A DNA stretch of 64,000 nucleotides, taken from Nonomuraea coxensis DSM 45129 (GTDB lineage Bacteria > Actinomycetota > Actinomycetes > Streptosporangiales > Streptosporangiaceae). This document shows positions 8,955 to 17,288 of the stretch, in pieces; positions within the stretch are counted from its first letter, which is position 1; each line of letters starts with the position of its first letter. Below the pieces are notes generated by a model, which searched no databases, was not told the DNA's origin, and saw only the letters and a list, made by a program, of their open reading frames with translations. Both the position numbers and the translations under genes were made by a program. Where the stretch lies: the NCBI RefSeq assembly GCF_019397265.1, contig NZ_CP068985.1, positions 4,506,501 to 4,570,500 on the forward strand, in the 5' to 3' direction.

Positions 8955-9146
8955 ATGAAGATCATCGTAGATCGGAGCGCCTGCACCGGCCTGGGCATCT
9001 GTGAGTCGCTGGCCCCGAACTGCTTCGAGGTCGACGACGCCGGAGACCTGATCCTGCTGACCGAGACGGTGTCCGAGGAGGACCTCGAAGGCGTCAGGCA
9101 GGCGATCGAGGGCTGCCCCACCGAGGCTCTGCGGCTGGAGTCATGA
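8955..9146 (+). CDS. Small 3Fe-4S ferredoxin
   Basis: A 63-residue ferredoxin of the actinobacterial P450-associated type. Cys10 and Cys16 (ACTGLGICES), the Cys in APNCFEV and the Cys-Pro in EGCPTEAL hold the cluster; the second Cys of a 4Fe-4S motif is replaced, which indicates [3Fe-4S]. AAGGAGAG precedes the ATG. The stop overlaps the start of the ferredoxin reductase gene, so they form an electron-transfer pair. No cytochrome P450 or Rieske oxygenase occurs in the window, leaving the electron acceptor unknown. Confidence 0.93.
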   Translation: MKIIVDRSACTGLGICESLAPNCFEVDDAGDLILLTETVSEEDLEGVRQAIEGCPTEALRLES

Positions 9147-10357
9147 GCGGCCGCCGGCTCGTCGTCGTCGGCGCCTCCCTCGCGGGGCTCCGGGCCGTCG
9201 AGGCGGCCAGGAAGAGCGGCTTCGACGGCTCCGTCGTGCTCATCGGCGCCGAGCCTCATCTGCCCTACGACCGGCCGCCGCTGTCCAAGGCGTTCCTCGA
9301 CGGCGCCGATCTGCCCGCCTTCCGTACCGAGGAGGTGCTGCGCGACGAGCTGGGCGTCCGGCTCGCGCTGGGCGCGCCGGCGACGGCGCTGGACACCGCC
9401 GCCCGGGTCGTCAGGGCGGGAGAGCGGGAGTTCGGCTACGACGCCCTCGTCATCGCCACCGGAGCCGCGGCCAGGACCCTCCCGGGCACCGGCGGCCTGA
9501 CCGGGGTGCACACGCTGCGCACCCGCGACGACGCGCTCGCGGTGCGCTCGGCGCTCGACGACGGCGCCCGCACCGTCGTGGTCGGAGCCGGGTTCATCGG
9601 CTCCGAGGTCGCCTCGGCCGCCCGCAAGCGGGGCCTCGACGTGACGATCGTCGAGGCGCTGCCCACCCCGCTGGTACGCGCCGTCGGCGCGGCCATGGGC
9701 CGGGCGTGCGCCGCCCTGCACGCGCGCAACGGCACCACCCTCAGGTGCGGGACCGGCGTGGCGGCCGTGGAGGGCGACGGCAGGGTCGAGCGGGTCCGGC
9801 TCACCGACGGGACGGTGCTCCCGGCCGACCTCGTGGTGGCCGGCATCGGAGCGGTCCCCGCCACCGGCTGGCTCGCGGGCGCGGGCCTGCCGCTCGACGA
9901 CGGGGTCGTCTGCGACGAGACCCTGTTCACGGGGGTTCCGGGCGTGTACGCGGCCGGCGACGTCGCCCGCTGGCACAACCCGGCCTTCGGCCGCCCCATG
10001 AGGCTGGAACACTGGACCAGCGCGGCCGAGCAGGGAGCCGTGGCCGCGCGCAACGCGCTCGACCCGGCGAACGCCAAGCCGTACTCCACCGTCCCGTACT
10101 TCTGGTCGGACTGGTACGACTCCCGCATCCAGTTCGTCGGAGTGCCGGCGGCCGAGGAGGTCCGCGTGGTCGACGGGGATCCCGGCGGGCACCGCTTCGT
10201 CGCCCTCTACCGGGAGGGCGACCGGCTGGCCGGCGCCCTCACGCTCAACGGCCAGCCACAGATCATGAAATATCGTGCTCTGATCATGCGGGGCGCCTCC
10301 TGGGCGGACGGACTGGAGTTCGCCGACCGCCGCCGCGCGGCCCTGAAGACGGCCTGA
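9143..10357 (+). CDS. FAD/NAD(P)-dependent ferredoxin reductase
   Basis: A 404-residue reductase of the putidaredoxin-reductase type. Motifs are VVVGASLAGLRAVEAARKSG (FAD), the family sequence PYDRPPLSK, VVVGAGFIGSEVASAARKRG (NAD), and GVYAAGDVARW before the reductase C-terminal domain. It should move electrons from NAD(P)H to the ferredoxin just upstream, whose stop it overlaps. It is the last plus-strand gene of the first operon block and faces the tetR gene, with a hairpin between them. Confidence 0.93.
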   Translation: MSGRRLVVVGASLAGLRAVEAARKSGFDGSVVLIGAEPHLPYDRPPLSKAFLDGADLPAFRTEEVLRDELGVRLALGAPATALDTAARVVRAGEREFGYDALVIATGAAARTLPGTGGLTGVHTLRTRDDALAVRSALDDGARTVVVGAGFIGSEVASAARKRGLDVTIVEALPTPLVRAVGAAMGRACAALHARNGTTLRCGTGVAAVEGDGRVERVRLTDGTVLPADLVVAGIGAVPATGWLAGAGLPLDDGVVCDETLFTGVPGVYAAGDVARWHNPAFGRPMRLEHWTSAAEQGAVAARNALDPANAKPYSTVPYFWSDWYDSRIQFVGVPAAEEVRVVDGDPGGHRFVALYREGDRLAGALTLNGQPQIMKYRALIMRGASWADGLEFADRRRAALKTA

Positions 10358-10400
10358 CCACCCACCTCCTCGACCGGGCAACGTCGTCGACCGGCGAGAC

Positions 10401-10425
10401 CGCTGATCCCCGCCCGGGATCAGCG
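10401..10425. terminator. Bidirectional hairpin terminator
   Basis: A perfect 10-bp stem (CGCTGATCCC with GGGATCAGCG) around a 5-base loop lies 43 bases after the ferredoxin reductase stop and overlaps the tetR stop codon. It can end transcription from both converging units. There is no T-tract, which is common for actinomycete terminators. Confidence 0.7.
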
Positions 10426-11091
10426 GGACGACCGCCTGCGCCGCCCGGTGTCCCCGGCCTCCTCCACCAGTTGTGATCGGCTGCTGAGGCCGTGCCGGAC
10501 CAGGGACTGGGCGGTGCGGACCACCGTCTCGTACGTGTCGCGTCTGGGGTTCCACCACTCGGCCGCCCAGTTGAGCGCGCCCATCACCAGCAACTGCGCG
10601 GTGCGGGGATCGAGGTCGGGCCGCAGCCGGCCGTCCTCGTGGAGGTCCTGGAAGAGGTTGCGCCACAGCTTGCCGTAGGCGGCTTCCTCGGCGAGCTGCC
10701 GGGTGCGCAGGTGTTCGGGCATCTGTCCGGAGTTGCGGATCACGGCGGTCGCGAAGTCGGACAGTTCGAGTTCGAGGTGCAGGTGGGCTTCGACGGCGGC
10801 GCAGATGCGGTCCATGGGGGTGGTGTCGTCGGGGAGTTCGTCGAGGACTTTGGTGACGTGTTCGCGGACGCGCTGGGCTCCGGTCCACATGACCTCTTCG
10901 ATGAGTTCCTCGCGGGAGCCGAAGTAGTAGTAGATGGCCGGTGCCTGCAGCTGGGCCTGGTCGGCGATGTCGCCGAGGCGGGTGCCCGCGTAGCCCTTGC
11001 GGCTGAGCACGTGCGCCGCCGCGTCGAGGATCCGCTCGCGCGTCCGCGCGGACTTGGAACTGTCTTCCGAACCGGCAACTCTCCTGGACAC
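10420..11091 (-). CDS. TetR-family transcriptional regulator
   Basis: A 223-residue TetR protein. Residues 15-65 carry the helix-turn-helix domain (TRERILDAAAHVLSRKGYAG, then LGDIADQAQLQAPAIYYYFG); the rest is an all-helical ligand domain. It is convergent with the acyl-CoA operon and divergent from the CitE/MaoC pair. Two copies of one palindrome, at 4302-4322 and 11159-11179, lie before the two blocks it would govern. It most likely represses them until an acyl-CoA intermediate binds, as KstR-type regulators do (family knowledge; the ligand is not known). Confidence 0.92.
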   Translation of the reverse strand: MSRRVAGSEDSSKSARTRERILDAAAHVLSRKGYAGTRLGDIADQAQLQAPAIYYYFGSREELIEEVMWTGAQRVREHVTKVLDELPDDTTPMDRICAAVEAHLHLELELSDFATAVIRNSGQMPEHLRTRQLAEEAAYGKLWRNLFQDLHEDGRLRPDLDPRTAQLLVMGALNWAAEWWNPRRDTYETVVRTAQSLVRHGLSSRSQLVEEAGDTGRRRRSSR

Positions 11092-11158
11092 CCGGCGATT
11101 CTACTGCCGGCCACCGTCCCCGACGCCCCCTGTGGGCGAGTCGTCCACGCGGACTTCC

Positions 11159-11179
11159 TTTAACCTAATATAGATTAAA
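11159..11179. promoter_or_regulatory. Probable TetR operator, copy 2
   Basis: TTTA-AC-CTA, three spacer bases, TAG-AT-TAAA: the same 21-bp layout as at 4302-4322, differing only in spacer and two arm bases. It lies in the gap between tetR (starting at 11091 on the minus strand) and the lyase gene at 11203, where it could control both. Confidence 0.78.
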
Positions 11180-11202
11180 CACTTTCTCCTTAGGAGAGCC
11201 GA

Positions 11203-12054
11203 ATGATCGATGCCGTCCCACCTCGTTCCTGCCTGTCCGTGCCGGGCACCGACGACAGGAAGATCCGCAAGGCGTGGGACTCCACGGCCGACGAGGTCGT
11301 GCTCGACCTGGAGGACGCCGTACGGGCCACGCGCAAGGACGAGGCGCGCGGGATGCTCGCCGCGCTTCCCCGCCGCGCGGCCGGCCAGGTCGCGATCCGG
11401 GTGAACGCGCCGCGCACCGCGTGGTGCCACCTGGACGTCATCGCCTCGGCGGGGCCGGACGGAGTGCCCGCCTCCCTCGTGCTGCCGAAGGTGGAGAGCG
11501 CGGGAGACCTCGAGTTCCTGGACAGGCTGCTCGACGGCGTGGAGGCGGCGGCGGGACGGGACCGGCCCATCGGTGTGCAGGCATTGATCGAGACCGCCAA
11601 GGGCCTGGCCAACCTGCGGGAGATCGTGACGGCCTCGCCGCGGCTGCGTACCCTCGTGCTCGGTTACGCCGACCTCGGAGCATCACTCGGCCGGACGGCC
11701 GACGACTGGTCGTACGCTCAGGATGCGGTCCTGATCGCCGCGCGCAGCGCGGGGCTGGCGGCCATCGACGGTCCCTGGCTGGGCGTCGCCGACGACGAGG
11801 CGTTCCGGCGCGCCGCGCTGCGCGCCCGCGAACTCGGCTTCGACGGCAAATGGGTGATCCACCCACGCCAGCTCGGCACCGTCAACGGCGTCTTCACCCC
11901 GAGCGCGGACGAGGTGGCCCAGGCCCGCGCGGTCCTCGACGCGCTGCACGGGTCCGAGGCGGGAGCGGTGGAACGGCAAGGGCAGATGATCGACGAAGCG
12001 GTGGCGGTGGCGGCCAGGCGGGTCCTGGCCCGGGTGGAAGGAATGCAGGGATGA
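11203..12054 (+). CDS. HpcH/HpaI aldolase, CitE-like acyl-CoA lyase
   Basis: A 283-residue protein of the citrate-lyase-beta/malyl-CoA lyase family. RSCLSVPGTDDRKI, the metal-site segment VVLDLEDAV, ALIETAKGLANL and the C-terminal FDGKWVIHPRQ are all typical. It should cleave or condense a 3-hydroxy-dicarboxylic or citramalyl-type CoA ester to give acetyl-CoA or glyoxylate with Mg2+. TTAGGAGAG precedes the ATG. The stop overlaps the MaoC gene, and this lyase/hydratase pair resembles malyl-CoA lyase with mesaconyl-CoA hydratase. It is a stand-alone CitE, not part of a citrate lyase complex. Confidence 0.88.
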   Translation: MIDAVPPRSCLSVPGTDDRKIRKAWDSTADEVVLDLEDAVRATRKDEARGMLAALPRRAAGQVAIRVNAPRTAWCHLDVIASAGPDGVPASLVLPKVESAGDLEFLDRLLDGVEAAAGRDRPIGVQALIETAKGLANLREIVTASPRLRTLVLGYADLGASLGRTADDWSYAQDAVLIAARSAGLAAIDGPWLGVADDEAFRRAALRARELGFDGKWVIHPRQLGTVNGVFTPSADEVAQARAVLDALHGSEAGAVERQGQMIDEAVAVAARRVLARVEGMQG

Positions 12055-13061
12055 CGACGATCGCCGAAGGGCCGTACTTCGAGGAGCTGACGGTCGGGCA
12101 GGTCTTCGACGGCGCGCCGGGCCTCACCCTGACGGAGGGGCACGGCGCGACCCACCAGGCCATCGTGGGCGATCGGCTCCGCCTGCCGCTCGACTCCGGC
12201 CTCTGCCGGGAGGTGACGGGAGGAGGGCCGCTGGCTCATCCGGCGCTGGTGTGGGACGTGGCGATCGGGCAGTCCACCCTCGTCACCCACCATGTCAAGG
12301 CGAACCTGTTCTACCGCGGCCTCGCCTTCCGCCGTCTGCCGGTGGTCGGCGACACCCTCCGCACCTCCACCCAGGTGGTGGCGCTGCGCCAGAACCGGGC
12401 CAAACCGGGCCGCCACCCCACGGGACTGGCGGTCCTGCGGATGACCACCGTGGACCAGCGAGGACGCCCGGTCCTGGACTTCTGGCGCTGCGCCATGCTG
12501 CCGCTTCGCGACCCCGCGACGCTCACGGGTCATGACGCCGACCTCGACCAGGTGGGGGAGCGAATCTCCGACGCCGAACTCGCCGCCAGGACGGCCGAGC
12601 TGCTGAAGGGCTGGCGGCTCGACCACTTCAGGGACCGCGTCCCGGGCCGCCACTTCACCGACGTCGCCGAGGGCGAAAGCTGGCAGGTGGGCGGGGGAGA
12701 CGTGGTCTCCAGCGCTCCGGAACTGGCCAGACTCACCCTCAACGTCGCGCAGGTCCACCATGACGCCAGGGCCGCCGGAGGCAGCCGGCTGGTGTACGGC
12801 GGCCACACGATCGGTCTCGCCCTGTCGCAGGTCGCACGGGCTCTGCCGAACCTCGTCGCGGTTGTGGCCTGGCACGGCTGCGACCACCTGGGGCCGGTCC
12901 GCGAGGGCGACACGCTGTCCAGCGAGGTGGTGGCCGAGCGCCGCCAGGCGCTGCCAGGCGGCGGCGGGCTGGTCCATCTCCGCTCGCTGGTCAGAGCGGC
13001 GGCCGGCGACGGAGAGCCGAGGGACGTACTGGACTGGCGCTTCGTCGCCGTGATGGCGTAG
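12051..13061 (+). CDS. MaoC-family double hot-dog dehydratase, mesaconyl-CoA hydratase-like
   Basis: A 336-residue protein with two MaoC-like hot-dog halves (about 10-160 and 195-336). The start ATG overlaps the lyase stop. The opening GPYFEELTVGQVFDGAPG and the central LVYGGHTIGLALSQVARALPN are family hallmarks, and the length suits mesaconyl-CoA hydratase better than the short single-domain MaoC proteins. It would hydrate an enoyl-CoA whose product the adjacent lyase splits (inference). It is followed by about 150 bases with no gene. Confidence 0.85.
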   Translation: MTTIAEGPYFEELTVGQVFDGAPGLTLTEGHGATHQAIVGDRLRLPLDSGLCREVTGGGPLAHPALVWDVAIGQSTLVTHHVKANLFYRGLAFRRLPVVGDTLRTSTQVVALRQNRAKPGRHPTGLAVLRMTTVDQRGRPVLDFWRCAMLPLRDPATLTGHDADLDQVGERISDAELAARTAELLKGWRLDHFRDRVPGRHFTDVAEGESWQVGGGDVVSSAPELARLTLNVAQVHHDARAAGGSRLVYGGHTIGLALSQVARALPNLVAVVAWHGCDHLGPVREGDTLSSEVVAERRQALPGGGGLVHLRSLVRAAAGDGEPRDVLDWRFVAVMA

Positions 13062-13209
13062 GCCGGGCGCGGCGGTCGTCGTGCAGGCGCGCCCGCTCGC
13101 CGGGCAGCAGGCCCTCGCACACTCTCACCGCATCATCGGTATAACGATGGGCGGTCCCGGATGATCAGGGGCCCCAGGTTGTCGCCGCTGTCGGGCATGA
13201 TCACCTGCC

Positions 13210-13929
13210 ATGAAGCAAGCACTCCTCGCCATCGCGGCCATCGCCGCGCTGACCGTGCCCGCGCTGCCCGCGCACGCGGCGCCCAAGGACCCGGTCAAAG
13301 TCCTGAACGCGACGATCGTGCCCGGGCACGGCGTGCGGTACACCGGCAGCGTCACCTGGATGGACGGCACTGACCAGCGGGGCGCCCGCGACCTCAAGGG
13401 CGTCTTCCAGTTCGGCAAGAAGGGCGTCGCCGCCTTCGACATCACCCTGAAGGACGGCGACGAACAGCAACGTGTCATCGGCATCGGCAAGACCGGTTAC
13501 TACTCCGGCGGCGTGATCGGCGGCCTGCTGCCCGAGGGCAAGACCTGGTACAAGGAGAAGAACCGCGGCATGCCCGACTCGTGGTCGCAGTTCATCAACC
13601 CGGCCGAGACGAAGACTCTGGCCCGGCTGCTCAAGAACGGCACGACCAAGGGCGGCACCGTCTCCGGCTCGATCACTCTCAAGGAACTCAAGGCGGTCTC
13701 GACCTGGGTCTCGGCCGCCAAGCTCGGCAACGAGCACGACGGCGTGAAGATCTCCTACAAGCTCACCCTGTCCTCGGCGGGCCTGGTCACCCGGGTGACA
13801 TCCAGCTACACGCTGACAGAGGACGGCACCCCCTACACCAGCACCGTGGACACCCGCTATACCGGGTGGGGCGGCAAGGTGTCGGTCAAGGCGCCGGCGC
13901 CCTCCACCGTGACCACCAGCATTCGCTGA
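13210..13929 (+). CDS. Secreted protein of unknown function
   Basis: A 239-residue protein with a clear signal peptide: a basic start, a hydrophobic core, and AHA-A at about residues 23-25. The mature part is rich in beta-strand patterns, Gly, Thr and Lys, and lacks Cys. Its layout loosely recalls LppX/LprG-like lipid-binding proteins of actinobacteria, but there is no lipobox and the match is weak. It stands alone after the lyase operon. Confidence 0.75.
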   Translation: MKQALLAIAAIAALTVPALPAHAAPKDPVKVLNATIVPGHGVRYTGSVTWMDGTDQRGARDLKGVFQFGKKGVAAFDITLKDGDEQQRVIGIGKTGYYSGGVIGGLLPEGKTWYKEKNRGMPDSWSQFINPAETKTLARLLKNGTTKGGTVSGSITLKELKAVSTWVSAAKLGNEHDGVKISYKLTLSSAGLVTRVTSSYTLTEDGTPYTSTVDTRYTGWGGKVSVKAPAPSTVTTSIR

Positions 13930-14126
13930 CCTGATGTCCCATCGCCTGCGGTTCGTCAGGCAGGCGGCCACAGGCGTTGGCGGCATCCCAGCTGCTTCGC
14001 CCTCGCGGGCAAGGACGCCGGCGACGTACTCCAAGCTCCCCAGACTGCTTCTGGCATGACCATTCTCACCAAGGGTGAGGTGACGCCCTTGCGATCGCGG
14101 CAGCCGGCCACGTCACCAGTGACGCG

Positions 14127-14381
14127 ATGGCGGTGACCTTCCAGGGGCCACGCCGGACGACAGCTAGTTCTCGACGCTTCCAGCAGCCCGGTCGGAAGGA
14201 CACCCCGTACGTGCAACTCTTCCACGACGTGGTCACGACCGGCGCGATCTTCGACGATGAGCACATGATCGCCTACGGCGGGCCGGCCCCGGCAATGCGG
14301 CTGGCCGGCCGGTGCGGACTGGCCGCCGCGGTTTGGGGTGCGGGTACGCCTGCGGAACAAACTCGAACTCAACGTCCCTGA
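14127..14381 (+). pseudogene. Possible N-terminal fragment of an IS1380-type transposase
   Basis: The segment with DDEHMIAYGG followed by PAMRLAGRCGLAA resembles the start of actinobacterial IS1380 transposases, then the frame breaks near 14330. Within the flanking 13930-14439 stretch a second short coding-like run (from about 14338, with KLELNVPDPGRLDDV) is seen in another frame, and otherwise nothing is recognised. The call rests on a short match only. Confidence 0.35.
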
Positions 14382-14439
14382 CCCGGGCCGGCTGGACGAC
14401 GTGCTCGTGCCCAGCCTTGGCCCCGGCGACCAGAGGCAG

Positions 14440-15399
14440 CTACTTGACCTTTGCTGTGGCGTTTGCTTGATAGTAAAAACCGACGAATACTGAGTATTCA
14501 CCCCTATCACAATCTTCTGGATGTATCCAAATATCTGTGTAGGGTCCTGTCTGAGTTCTCTTCAACGTCCGGCCGGAGCTGTCCTCATGGATAACCGGAG
14601 TCCCGCCCGGCTTGTGTGCCCAAAGCCACTCGTCCCCATTTGTTACCAAGCGGTACAAGTGGTAGTCGTAACCGGGCCAAATCGCTGCTGCAATAGTCAA
14701 CCCGTCTGGTTGCTGGCAGGTCTCCCTCCAGCCGTCAGCATCCAACCCCGATGCTATCTGTCCGACTGACATACTCTGGGCCGGCGCCCCTCCTCTGAGC
14801 CCGGGCAGGGCATAGCGACGGTTTGCGATATGATTAGCGGCGAAGCAGTAGCAGTTATTCTTCTCCACGACGCCTGGGGCGTTGAACGTGGCATAGTTGT
14901 CCCAATACAGGGAATTGGCGTCCGGGCAAGGGTCTAGCCAAACTCCGCGTATACCCTCGAATGATTGCTCCTGCTTGCTCGCCCGGGAACCTCCGGACTG
15001 AGGCGGCATATCCTCAGGTGGCGGCGGAATGAGATTTACCCCCCGCGAGGCGGATGACAGCAGCTCGTCGTCCACCCCCGCCCGCCCAGCAGACGTTTCG
15101 AGCAGCCACTGAGCGACAGATGACCCCGCATCTGTGGGCACATTTCCTACCCGAAACTCATGGGGAAACGGAGTTTCCCTGGTCGACTGATATCGACTCC
15201 AGGGGCCGTTGTCGTCCTTGATCAGACGCACGATGAACCCGCGATAACCGAGACCGAAGGTCTGCCCGCTCGGATTTAGCGGCGAAACCTGCTCCGGGGC
15301 GGCCTGAATGCGTTCTGTCAGCTCACCCTCCTCCTCGTAGGTGAGGGTCCACGTAGGATTCGGCATTCCGGAAAAAATGTCGAGTTCGACTTCCAGCAT
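14440..15399 (-). CDS. Unknown protein with a candidate Cys/His catalytic domain
   Basis: A 319-residue protein encoded by visibly more AT-rich DNA than its neighbours, which suggests recent transfer. The N-terminal half (to about 145) is not recognised. The C-terminal half has an ordered set of motifs: NCYCFAANH (Cys183, Cys185), a Gly/Pro-rich stretch, a DGW segment, IWPGYDYHLYR (His247), LWAHKPGGTPV (His262) and a closing FVGFYY. A Cys near a helix followed by a strand His is the layout of papain-like or NlpC-like cysteine enzymes, but the family is not identified and no partner gene is adjacent. No signal peptide or membrane segment is seen. Confidence 0.75.
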   Translation of the reverse strand: MLEVELDIFSGMPNPTWTLTYEEEGELTERIQAAPEQVSPLNPSGQTFGLGYRGFIVRLIKDDNGPWSRYQSTRETPFPHEFRVGNVPTDAGSSVAQWLLETSAGRAGVDDELLSSASRGVNLIPPPPEDMPPQSGGSRASKQEQSFEGIRGVWLDPCPDANSLYWDNYATFNAPGVVEKNNCYCFAANHIANRRYALPGLRGGAPAQSMSVGQIASGLDADGWRETCQQPDGLTIAAAIWPGYDYHLYRLVTNGDEWLWAHKPGGTPVIHEDSSGRTLKRTQTGPYTDIWIHPEDCDRGEYSVFVGFYYQANATAKVK

Positions 15400-15544
15400 G
15401 ATCTCATCACCTCGTTATCGTGGGCCGAATGATTGAGCCGGCGGGGGAGGGGGTGGCGGCAGTCGCTGCTTTACATTCTTTCCCTTCACATAGTGCCTGA
15501 AGCGACTTCTAAGCCCAATTTGGAGCAAAAGGGCTCTTCGCCGG

Positions 15545-16395
15545 CGAGGGTGTGGTCGCGGCCTGAAGCCGCCGGTCTTGAGCAGGGGCATAGCGGTGTA
15601 GCTGGTGAGGTTGCGGGAGCCGAGAGCGGAGCCGCGTGGATGTTCGGGTCGTCCGTTGATCGCTTTGGTGCTTCTTCAGCGTCCGGCTGAGCGCGACGAG
15701 CTTGGTGAGGGCAGCCGGGACGCCGCGCCGAGGGAGTCGATCAGCTTCTCCGTCAACTCCTTGCCGAGCTTGCGGTCAGGCTCGCGGCAGGCGGCGATCA
15801 TCCGCTGGTAGACCCCCAGGCCGTCTCGACTTCGACGTGCGCCGGCGTCGAACAGGTCGGCGAGGCGGCCCTTCTGCTTGTCGGTGAGCAGGTCGGCGCC
15901 GGTTCTGCAGGGGCCGCCGTGCCCGGTGGAGCGCCTCACCGGCCAGTTGTACGACGTGGAAGGAGATCCGTCACCGCGACCGCGTCGGGAAGCTCTTCGG
16001 CGGTGGCGGTCTTGCCGCCGGTAAATCCGTCCGTCCATCGCAACGACTTCGACCCCGTCGCGCCGAGCCTTGGGCCGTGCGGCCAGCCAGGTCTTGAACG
16101 CCTGCTTGGAGCGGCCCTCGACTATGTCCAGCAGCGGCGCCGGCCCGGTGCTGGACCACGATTGCCTCAAGTGCCCACCGCAGCCCGCGGTGCGAGGGCT
16201 TCGCTCGTGGCTCGGCGGCACGGGTGGTGTCCTGGCGCCACACGCGCCCGCAGCCGCCGCCCCGGTAACGGCGGATCGTGACCAGCGGCGTCGTGGGACG
16301 CCACCCGAACACCTCGTGAGCAAGGCGCCTGGTCACGGTGTCCGCGGCGATCCCTCCGACCCGCACGGCCGATGATCGTCCGGGCGTGTTCGGCC
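15545..16395 (-). pseudogene. Degenerate ISL3-family transposase
   Basis: On the minus strand, pieces of one transposase appear in order but in different frames: DTVTRRLAHEVFGWRPTT, the zinc-finger-like RYRGGGCGRVWRQDTTRAAE, LLDIVEGRSKQAFKTWLA, ADLLTDKQKGRLADLFDAG, GVYQRMIAACREPDRKLGKE and a closing RGSALGSRNLTSY. The section between the RGLRWALEAIVVQH and LLDIVEGRSK pieces is missing and several frameshifts are present. No terminal inverted repeats were found. It directly abuts the VOC gene stop. Confidence 0.85.
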
Positions 16396-16397
16396 TG

Positions 16398-16766
16398 TCA
16401 GGCGCGATCGTGGAGAGTGATCTGGTAGCCGTCGGGGTCGGCGAAGGTGAATGTCCGACCGAAGGGGCCGTCGATCGGTGCGGAGACGATGGTGTGGCCG
16501 TCGGCGACCAGAGCATCGTGAATGGCCTGGACGTCTGTGGCGTGGAGCCAGATCGCGGCACCGATGCCGGGTTGAGCAGCGGATGCGAGATCGGTGCCGG
16601 GAACGATGTCGCGGAGTGCGAACGCGATCGGCCTCGTCTCGAAGACGACGGCGTGCGGAGGTCCGCTCTGCGAGCGGACGAGGCCGAGGTACTGCTCGTA
16701 GAACGCCTGCGAAGCGTGGAGGTCGCGCGCTTGGAGCGAGATGAAGTCGGGGCCGGTGACGGGCAT
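16398..16766 (-). CDS. VOC-family (glyoxalase/bleomycin-resistance fold) protein
   Basis: A 122-residue single-module VOC protein: the opening DFISLQARDLHASQAFYEQYLG is the first beta-alpha unit and the closing TFTFADPDGYQITLHDRA the last, with the family DPDGY turn. Such proteins are metal-dependent lyases, dioxygenases or drug-binding proteins; the substrate is not predictable. AAGGAG lies eight bases before the ATG. The gene is divergent from a MarR regulator and the gap between them carries a duplicated dyad, so it is probably the regulator's target. Confidence 0.88.
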   Translation of the reverse strand: MPVTGPDFISLQARDLHASQAFYEQYLGLVRSQSGPPHAVVFETRPIAFALRDIVPGTDLASAAQPGIGAAIWLHATDVQAIHDALVADGHTIVSAPIDGPFGRTFTFADPDGYQITLHDRA

Positions 16767-16786
16767 GATGATGCTCCTTCTCTCTG

Positions 16787-16830
16787 TGTCAGTTTTCTGA
16801 CACAGGCGAATCTATGTCAGAATGCTGACA
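16787..16830. promoter_or_regulatory. Duplicated MarR operator in a divergent promoter
   Basis: Two perfect dyads TGTCAG-N4-CTGACA, at 16787-16802 and 16815-16830, are spaced 28 bp centre to centre. The second ends on the first base of the marR start codon. Spacing close to a whole number of helical turns suits two dimers on nearly one face of the DNA, repressing both the VOC gene and marR. Confidence 0.85.
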
Positions 16831-17288
16831 TGAGTCAAAACGGTGTCGGCGTCGACCTGGAGACGTCACTGGGCTACCTGCTGAAAGAGGCGTCGAGCGC
16901 CCTCCGTGCAGCCATGGAGGAGGTGCTGCGGCCGCTCGGGATGAGCGTGACGCACTACTCCTGCCTCGAACTGCTGGCTCAACGACCGGGCTTGTCGAAC
17001 TCCGAGCTCGCGCGGGGCGCGTTCGTGACCCGGCAGACGATGAACGTGCTGCTCCAGGCCCTGGAACGGGACGGCTACGTGACCAGGCCTGCGGAGGCAC
17101 CCGTCGGGAAGGTTCTTCCCACGCGGCTCACGCCTCGCGGCCGCCGGAGCCTCAAGAAGGCGACCGTAGCGGTCCGGTCCGTCGAGGTCAGAATGCTGGC
17201 CGGCATGACCGAGACCGAGAGGGCCGACGCGTTCCGGATCCTGCGGAGCATGATCCATTCACTGCGCGATGGCAATGACGGTGCATAG
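16830..17288 (+). CDS. MarR-family transcriptional regulator
   Basis: A 152-residue winged-helix regulator. The recognition region LSNSELARGAFVTRQTMNVL and the wing VGKVLPTRLTPRGRRSL are typical of MarR proteins. The start is placed at the ATG inside the second operator repeat; a longer upstream frame overlaps the VOC gene on the other strand and is rejected. MarR proteins usually repress their own promoter and a divergent target, and release DNA when bound by a small aromatic or oxidised ligand. Confidence 0.93.
   Translation: MSQNGVGVDLETSLGYLLKEASSALRAAMEEVLRPLGMSVTHYSCLELLAQRPGLSNSELARGAFVTRQTMNVLLQALERDGYVTRPAEAPVGKVLPTRLTPRGRRSLKKATVAVRSVEVRMLAGMTETERADAFRILRSMIHSLRDGNDGA

Noticed and set aside
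7592-10888. Long minus-strand open frame (1098 codons) opposite the flavoprotein, ferredoxin and reductase genes
   Set aside because: It runs antisense to three clear genes and ends inside tetR; no family motif is present.
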